Of a stretch of 6,626 nucleotides of DNA, positions 1 through 4,158 are shown piece by piece. Source of the DNA: Oscillospiraceae bacterium (GTDB lineage Bacteria; Bacillota_A; Clostridia; Oscillospirales; JAAYXM01). Every line of letters begins with the position of its first letter. Position 1 is the stretch's first letter. Both the position numbers and the translations under genes were made by a program. Under the pieces are notes generated by a model. That model worked only from the letters and a program-made list of their open reading frames with translations, had not been told where the DNA came from and ran no database searches. Location: the NCBI GenBank assembly GCA_017408185.1, contig JAFQVE010000063.1, positions 1 through 6,626 of the forward strand, written 5' to 3'.

Positions 1-37
1 AGGCTTTTTCTTTGTATTTCCAATGACTTGTGCCATT

Positions 38-70
38 CGTGTTTAGTCGTGTTTAGACGTGTTTAGTCGT
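38..70. repeat. Three tandem copies of a 10-bp repeat, CGTGTTTAGT
   Basis: Copies lie at 38-47 (CGTGTTTAGT), 48-57 (CGTGTTTAGA) and 58-67 (CGTGTTTAGT), followed by a partial CGT at 68-70. The 10-bp period is close to one helical turn, so the copies would face the same side of the DNA. They sit about 100 bp upstream of the regulator promoter. They could be protein-binding sites or a simple slippage-prone repeat; the sequence alone does not decide. I see nothing convincing in bases 1-37. Confidence 0.8.
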
Positions 71-117
71 ATCTATTTGGACGGCTTTTGGGCGGCGAAA
101 GCAAAAATAACGCCTAC

Positions 118-154
118 CTCCCGTCGGCTCGCCGACGACACGCCGACGGGGGAG
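118..154. repeat. GC-rich palindromic intergenic element with alternative hairpins
   Basis: CCCGTCGGC (120-128) pairs perfectly with GCCGACGGG (142-150). The same left arm can instead pair with a nearer copy, CGTCGG (122-127) with CCGACG (132-137) around a CTCG loop. GCCGACG therefore occurs twice in direct orientation (131-137 and 142-148). The element is much richer in GC than its flanks. It resembles the abundant GC-rich palindromes (REP-like) found between genes in many gut Clostridia, which is recall and not a search result. It has no clean T-run on the + strand, so it is a poor terminator for an upstream + gene. On the - strand the stem is followed by TTATTTTT after a short gap. Confidence 0.65.
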
Positions 155-171
155 AGGGGAAATAATGCAGG

Positions 172-200
172 TTGACATTTTTTCTCACGTGATATAAAAT
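172..200 (+). promoter_or_regulatory. Sigma-A type promoter of the AraC-family regulator gene
   Basis: A perfect -35 box TTGACA (172-177) is separated by 17 bp from a -10 box TAAAAT (195-200). An overlapping TATAAA lies at 193-198. Transcription would start near 207, giving a short leader of about 22 nt. The spacer contains an 8-bp perfect palindrome, TCACGTGA (185-192), and the motif TTTTTTCTCAC (178-188) that recurs upstream of the glycosidase operon. A protein bound there would block RNA polymerase, which would fit autorepression; that is inference. Confidence 0.75.
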
Positions 201-228
201 AAAGTCGGAGACGGAAGGCGGTGGTTTC

Positions 229-1020
229 GTGATAAAGATAAACGATGGTGCGACACTTCAATATGTCTCGTCGGGACTTTTTTCGACGACTCAGAAATGG
301 ATACATCCGCGTCGCATCATTGACAGTTTTGAAATAATTTACGTTACTCACGGCGATATTTATATTGAAGAGGATGGCGTAAATTATCACTTAAAGCGCG
401 GTGACGCACTTCTTCTCGAACCTGAAAAGCTGCACACCGGAACGATTGCAAGCGAAGGCTTAACGGAGTTTTTCTGGGTTCATTTCTTAACCGATGACAT
501 CAATTATTTCGGGATGCAGAAATACATATCCACAGAGGGCGAATATATGACTCTCGCGCTTTTCCGCGAGCTTCTCCACATTGCAAACACGGAGGATGCG
601 CCCGATTACGCAAAGGATATGCCCTGCGGAAGCATCATAGCTCACCTTGCCTCAATCGGCAGAAAACGTGAGAATGACTCGACAACGGCGTTCTCGAAAA
701 TCTCCGAGTGGGTGCGAATGAACATCCGCCAGACGATGAAGGTAAGCGACATCGCCGAAATATTCGGATACAACAAAACCTACATAAGCAGGCTGTTCAA
801 GAAGTATTCGGGTATGACACTCAAGGACTACATAAACCGCGAGCGGATAAAGTGCGCAAAGGAGCTTCTTCTCACGACGGAGACAAGCGTCAAGGACATA
901 TCGCATACGCTCGGCTTCGATGATGAAAACCTGTTCGTAAAGTTTTTCAAGTACCACGAAAATATGTCCCCGACAAGCTTTCGGAATATATATTTCAAAT
1001 TGCATATGAACAACAAATGA
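229..1020 (+). CDS. AraC/XylS-family transcriptional regulator with N-terminal cupin sensor
   Basis: This 263-residue protein is a probable sugar-responsive transcription factor acting on DNA in the cytoplasm. Residues about 30-75 have the shape of an AraC-type cupin sensor (FEIIYVTHGDIYIEEDG, then RGDALLLEPEKLHTG). Residues about 157-255 form the DNA-binding domain with two helix-turn-helix units: the first near 172-193 (SDIAEIFGYNKTYISRLFKK), the second near 221-243. It ends with the family signature around LGFDDENLF (228-236), SPTSFR (247-252). The length is normal for the family. The start is GTG; AAGGCGGTG (215-223) is a one-mismatch Shine-Dalgarno sequence 5 nt upstream, and no in-frame ATG lies nearby. 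It has its own promoter and terminator, and the operon downstream encodes two furanosidases and a secreted protein. The likely job is control of that operon in response to a sugar or oligosaccharide, probably as an activator as in many relatives. The ligand cannot be read from the sequence. Confidence 0.93.
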   Translation: MIKINDGATLQYVSSGLFSTTQKWIHPRRIIDSFEIIYVTHGDIYIEEDGVNYHLKRGDALLLEPEKLHTGTIASEGLTEFFWVHFLTDDINYFGMQKYISTEGEYMTLALFRELLHIANTEDAPDYAKDMPCGSIIAHLASIGRKRENDSTTAFSKISEWVRMNIRQTMKVSDIAEIFGYNKTYISRLFKKYSGMTLKDYINRERIKCAKELLLTTETSVKDISHTLGFDDENLFVKFFKYHENMSPTSFRNIYFKLHMNNK

Positions 1021-1055
1021 AGCGGTATCCCAAAAGGATGCCGCTTTAATATTTT
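1020..1055 (+). terminator. Intrinsic terminator after the regulator gene
   Basis: An 11-bp stem, AAGCGGTATCC (1020-1030) with GGATGCCGCTT (1036-1046), contains one G-U wobble and closes a CAAAA loop. It is followed by the T-rich tract TTTAATATTTTT (1045-1055 region). The stem begins on the last base of the regulator stop codon. It separates the regulator transcript from the operon downstream. Confidence 0.88.
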
Positions 1056-1067
1056 TGAAACAAGTCG

Positions 1068-1078
1068 TTTTTTCTCAC
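1068..1078. promoter_or_regulatory. Candidate regulator site shared with the regulator promoter
   Basis: TTTTTTCTCAC here is identical to 178-188, inside the promoter of the AraC-type gene. Here it lies about 20 bp upstream of the -35 box, a position usual for activation. In the regulator promoter it lies between -35 and -10, a position usual for repression. No binding data exist, and the motif is T-rich, so chance is possible. Confidence 0.35.
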
Positions 1079-1097
1079 TTTTTACAGTTATTGTTCA

Positions 1098-1126
1098 TTG
1101 ATAATGCATTTTTATTTTATTACAAT
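1098..1126 (+). promoter_or_regulatory. Promoter of the glycosidase operon
   Basis: TTGATA (1098-1103, one mismatch to the consensus -35) and TACAAT (1121-1126, one mismatch to the -10) are spaced by 17 bp, so transcription should start near 1133. A perfect TATAAT follows directly (1127-1132) but has no good -35 at the right distance (ATGCAT at 17 bp). An imperfect dyad, TTACA-N7-TGTAA (1120-1136), overlaps the -10 and start region and could be an operator. Confidence 0.6.
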
Positions 1127-1167
1127 TATAATGTAAAGTTATCTTAATACCACCCTCGGAGGTAAAA

Positions 1168-2982
1168 ATGCGTAAAATTAAACATATAGATTTCACGGAG
1201 CTTACGTTCCGTGACGGATTCTGGAAGAGCAGAAAAGAGCTCAACGAAACCGTTACCGTCAACGCGGTATATGACCGTTTCAAGGCAACGGGAAGATTTG
1301 ATGCTTTTTCCTGCAGTTGGAAAGAGGGCGAGCCGAACAAGCCCCACGAATACTGGGACAGCGACGTCGCAAAATGGATTGAGGGCGTTGCGTACATAAC
1401 CGCAAAGAAGAAATCACCGCATCTTGAAGCGATAGCCGATGCGACGATTGATGAAATTGAAAAGAATATGCTTCCTTGCGGCTATTTCAATTCGTTCTAC
1501 ATAACGCTCGATCCCGAAGCACGTTTCACAAACAGAAATAATCACGAGCTGTATTGCCTCGGACATTTTATAGAAGCGGCAATCGCATATAAAAGAGCGA
1601 CGGAAAAAGATAAGCTTCTCCGCCTTACGGAGCGATATGTTGATTATGTCATAAAGGTGTTTATCGAAGACAAAAGCGCATCCTTCCACACTCCCGGACA
1701 TCAGGAAATTGAGCTTGCGCTTATAAAGCTTTATCGCGAAACAGGTGAGAAAAAATATCTCGATCTTTCCTCACATTTTATTGAGGAGCGAGGACGACAC
1801 GATGAAAGTATCGGTATTCCGGAATTTCCCGATATTGAATTCCAGAGCCATAAACCCGTCCGTGAACAGACGGAAGCAGTGGGGCATTGTGTACGCGCTC
1901 TCTATATGTATTCGGCAATGGCAGACCTTGCGGCAGAGCTTCGGGATGAAGAGCTGCTTCGCGTTTGCAAGGTTTTGTTTGAGGATATAACGGAGAGAAA
2001 AATGTATATAACGGGCGGTGTCGGCTCGGATCGCTACGGTGAGCGGTTTACGCACGCCTACGACCTTCCCAACGACGTTGCATACACAGAAACCTGTGCG
2101 GCAATTGCGCTTATGCTTTTTGCAAGACGTATGTCGGAGCTTGAAATCGATTCGAAATATGCCGACATAATCGAGCGCGTTATGTATAACGGAATGCTTT
2201 CGGGAATATCGCTCGACGGAAAGAAGTTTTTCTACACAAATCCGCTTGAGACAGATCCGCGGCTTCTCACGCGCTATGATATATATGACGAAGCGCCGAC
2301 CTATCAGCCGATACAGCAACGTGTCGAGGTTTTCGATTGCTCCTGCTGTCCGCCGAATATGGTAAGAGTTCTCGCTTCGATAGAAGAATATTTCTATTCG
2401 GTCAAGGACAAGACCGTCTATGCAGAGCAATTTGCACCGGGTGAACTGAGGCTCGGAAATATAAAAATAACCCAGAGGACGGAATATCCGAAAAACGGAG
2501 AAATTTCATTTTCCGTATCCGGAGATATCGAAGAATTTGCAATCAGAATTCCCGGTTGGTGCGATGATTTTATAATAGACCGTCCTTTTGAAAAGAAAAA
2601 CGGCTATGCTTATATTAAAAATCCGCAAGGTGAGATCAACGTTTCATTTGAAATGACACCATTTCTCGTTCAGGCAAATCCGAACGTGACGGAAAACGGC
2701 GGAAGGGTCGCGTTGCAGCGCGGGCCGATTGTCTATTGCGGAGAGGCACTTCCGGGGACAAACCTTAAATCAATGCGATTTATCAATGACGACTTTGAAG
2801 AGCGATTTGATGAAGAAATCGGAGCGATAACGCTCAAAGCAAAACTTGAAGCTCCGGCGGACACAAAAACCTTATATCGCAAATACCTGGCAGACGATAA
2901 GGAGAAAGAAGTCGAATTTATTCCATACTACGCTTTTGCAAACCGCGGAGAACGCGAAATGCTTGTATGGTTTAATATATAA
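1168..2982 (+). CDS. GH127 beta-L-arabinofuranosidase-type glycoside hydrolase (DUF1680 family)
   Basis: This 604-residue enzyme belongs to glycoside hydrolase family 127, whose characterised member HypBA1 of Bifidobacterium longum removes terminal beta-L-arabinofuranose from plant hydroxyproline-rich glycoprotein glycans. The family fold is an (alpha/alpha)6 barrel (about residues 10-410) followed by beta-sandwich domains (about 411-604). By motif alignment to HypBA1 the catalytic set is complete. E292 in RYGERF matches the acid/base Glu. E308 and C310 in YTETC match the Glu/Cys zinc ligands. C393 and C394 in CSCCPPN match the nucleophilic Cys and its zinc-binding neighbour. There is no signal peptide, so it acts in the cytosol on imported oligosaccharides. 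GGAGGT (1158-1163) lies just upstream of the ATG. It is the first gene of the operon, 12 nt before the GH32 gene. Family members vary in substrate (one GH127 branch acts on an aceric-acid linkage in rhamnogalacturonan II), so the exact sugar is not certain. Confidence 0.93.
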   Translation: MRKIKHIDFTELTFRDGFWKSRKELNETVTVNAVYDRFKATGRFDAFSCSWKEGEPNKPHEYWDSDVAKWIEGVAYITAKKKSPHLEAIADATIDEIEKNMLPCGYFNSFYITLDPEARFTNRNNHELYCLGHFIEAAIAYKRATEKDKLLRLTERYVDYVIKVFIEDKSASFHTPGHQEIELALIKLYRETGEKKYLDLSSHFIEERGRHDESIGIPEFPDIEFQSHKPVREQTEAVGHCVRALYMYSAMADLAAELRDEELLRVCKVLFEDITERKMYITGGVGSDRYGERFTHAYDLPNDVAYTETCAAIALMLFARRMSELEIDSKYADIIERVMYNGMLSGISLDGKKFFYTNPLETDPRLLTRYDIYDEAPTYQPIQQRVEVFDCSCCPPNMVRVLASIEEYFYSVKDKTVYAEQFAPGELRLGNIKITQRTEYPKNGEISFSVSGDIEEFAIRIPGWCDDFIIDRPFEKKNGYAYIKNPQGEINVSFEMTPFLVQANPNVTENGGRVALQRGPIVYCGEALPGTNLKSMRFINDDFEERFDEEIGAITLKAKLEAPADTKTLYRKYLADDKEKEVEFIPYYAFANRGEREMLVWFNI

Positions 2983-2994
2983 GAGGGCATTTGT

Positions 2995-4104
2995 ATGGAG
3001 AGAAGATGTGCTTTTCATCTTGAACCCGAAAAAGGGTGGATGAACGATCCCAACGGGTTGTGCTTTTTCAATGGCAGATACCACGTTTTCTATCAGCATA
3101 ATCCCGATTCTCTGCTGTGGAAGGCTCCGCTTCGCTGGGGACACGCCGTATCGGATGACCTTGTTTCTTTTACACATAACAATACGGCGCTTCTTCCCGA
3201 TATGCCATATGAAAATGACGGAGGTTGTTTTTCCGGTTCGGCGATAGAAAAGGGCGGAAGGCTTTATCTGTTCTATACAAGTGTTTCTAAGGAGCTGGGG
3301 CAGACACAATCCGTCGCATATTCCGATGACGGAATTACCTTTGACAAATACGAAGGGAATCCGATTATTCCAAAATCTCCGCTCGGAGACAACACGGATT
3401 TCCGTGATCCGAAGGTCTTTGAGTATAATGGTCACTACTATATGGTGTGCGGCGCAGCGATAGGAAACTGCGGCAAGGTACTCCTTTTCAGGTCCGATAA
3501 TTTGTTCGATTGGGAGTTTGTCAATTCGATATATGAAAATACCCACAGCTCGGGCGTTTCCGAATGTCCTGATATGTTTTATCTTGACGGGCGTTGGGTG
3601 CTTATGTTTTCGGCTGTGGAAAGAAAAAGCCCTTGTGTCCTTTTTGTAATCGGAGATTTTGACGGCGAGAGGTTTATAAATTGCAAGGAAAGCTTCTGTG
3701 AATACGGAACGGATTTCTACGCACCGCAGACCTTCCTCGATAACCGAGGAAGAAGAATTATGATCGGATGGCTGTATAATGACGACAGACCGAATGCCGC
3801 CGACAGTTCTTCCGCATCAAGCGGAGTTTTGAGCATTCCGCGTGAGCTGCATATAAGAAATGACAGAATAACAAACTATCCTGTTGAAGAGGCGCACCGC
3901 TTTTTCGATACGGACTGTGAATGTGCAGACATAATCGGAAGTATCATTTCGATAGATTGCGGAGACAGCGGGGAATATAGGTTTGATTTGTCTTGTATCA
4001 GCGGTTTTCGCGGGATAGAAAAGCTTGATCTGCTTTGTGATAAGAAGCTTGTCGAGATATTTATAAACGGCGGTGAAATATCCTTGTCGCGTTTGCTCTG
4101 CTGA
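2995..4104 (+). CDS. GH32 beta-fructosidase-type hydrolase with short C-terminal domain
   Basis: This 369-residue protein belongs to glycoside hydrolase family 32 (invertase, sucrose-6-phosphate hydrolase, fructanase), which releases terminal beta-fructofuranose. The five-bladed propeller covers about residues 5-295. The catalytic triad is present: nucleophile D18 in WMNDPNG (15-21), stabiliser D138 in FRDPK (136-140), and acid/base E190 in ECPD (190-193). WGHAVSDDL, FSGSA and YAPQT are also family-typical. There is no signal peptide, so it is cytosolic. AGAGGG (2982-2987) serves as ribosome binding site, and the gene follows the GH127 gene by 12 nt. The C-terminal beta-sandwich is only about 70 residues (about 300-369), well under the usual size, and the whole protein is short for a family usually near 430-500. 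It ends abruptly after the typical strand VEIFINGGEISLSR. Just past that point another frame (4094-4141) encodes CSADRIKADGALNIK, which resembles a normal GH32 ending, so the 3' end may be frameshifted. Substrate (sucrose, its phosphate or fructo-oligosaccharide) cannot be decided. Confidence 0.9.
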   Translation: MERRCAFHLEPEKGWMNDPNGLCFFNGRYHVFYQHNPDSLLWKAPLRWGHAVSDDLVSFTHNNTALLPDMPYENDGGCFSGSAIEKGGRLYLFYTSVSKELGQTQSVAYSDDGITFDKYEGNPIIPKSPLGDNTDFRDPKVFEYNGHYYMVCGAAIGNCGKVLLFRSDNLFDWEFVNSIYENTHSSGVSECPDMFYLDGRWVLMFSAVERKSPCVLFVIGDFDGERFINCKESFCEYGTDFYAPQTFLDNRGRRIMIGWLYNDDRPNAADSSSASSGVLSIPRELHIRNDRITNYPVEEAHRFFDTDCECADIIGSIISIDCGDSGEYRFDLSCISGFRGIEKLDLLCDKKLVEIFINGGEISLSRLLC

Positions 4105-4158
4105 CCGGATAAAGGCAGACGGAGCTTTAAATATAAAATAATTCAGGAGGAAGAAAAA

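Noticed and set aside
38..70. CRISPR array
   Set aside because: The 10-bp units are directly adjacent with no spacers and are far too short for CRISPR repeats.
73..390. 105-codon open frame on the - strand spanning the regulator promoter
   Set aside because: It starts inside the regulator gene, crosses a good + strand promoter and a palindromic element, and its product has low-complexity basic composition without a recognisable domain.
1127..1132. Perfect TATAAT as the main operon -10 box
   Set aside because: No acceptable -35 lies 16-18 bp upstream; TTGATA with TACAAT at 17-bp spacing is a better pair, though TATAAT may contribute.
1771..2430. 219-codon open frame on the - strand
   Set aside because: It lies wholly inside the GH127 gene, has no ribosome binding site or recognisable domain, and is best explained as a shadow of that gene's codon pattern.
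2872..3546. 224-codon open frame on the - strand
   Set aside because: It runs antisense across the GH127 3' end and the GH32 5' half, both of which have clear catalytic motifs; its translation shows no domain.
4105..4158. Small gene or terminator between the GH32 gene and the secreted protein gene
   Set aside because: There is no ATG-led frame with a ribosome binding site and no strong stem with a T-run; the only coding-like signal is the out-of-frame GH32 tail, reported as a finding.
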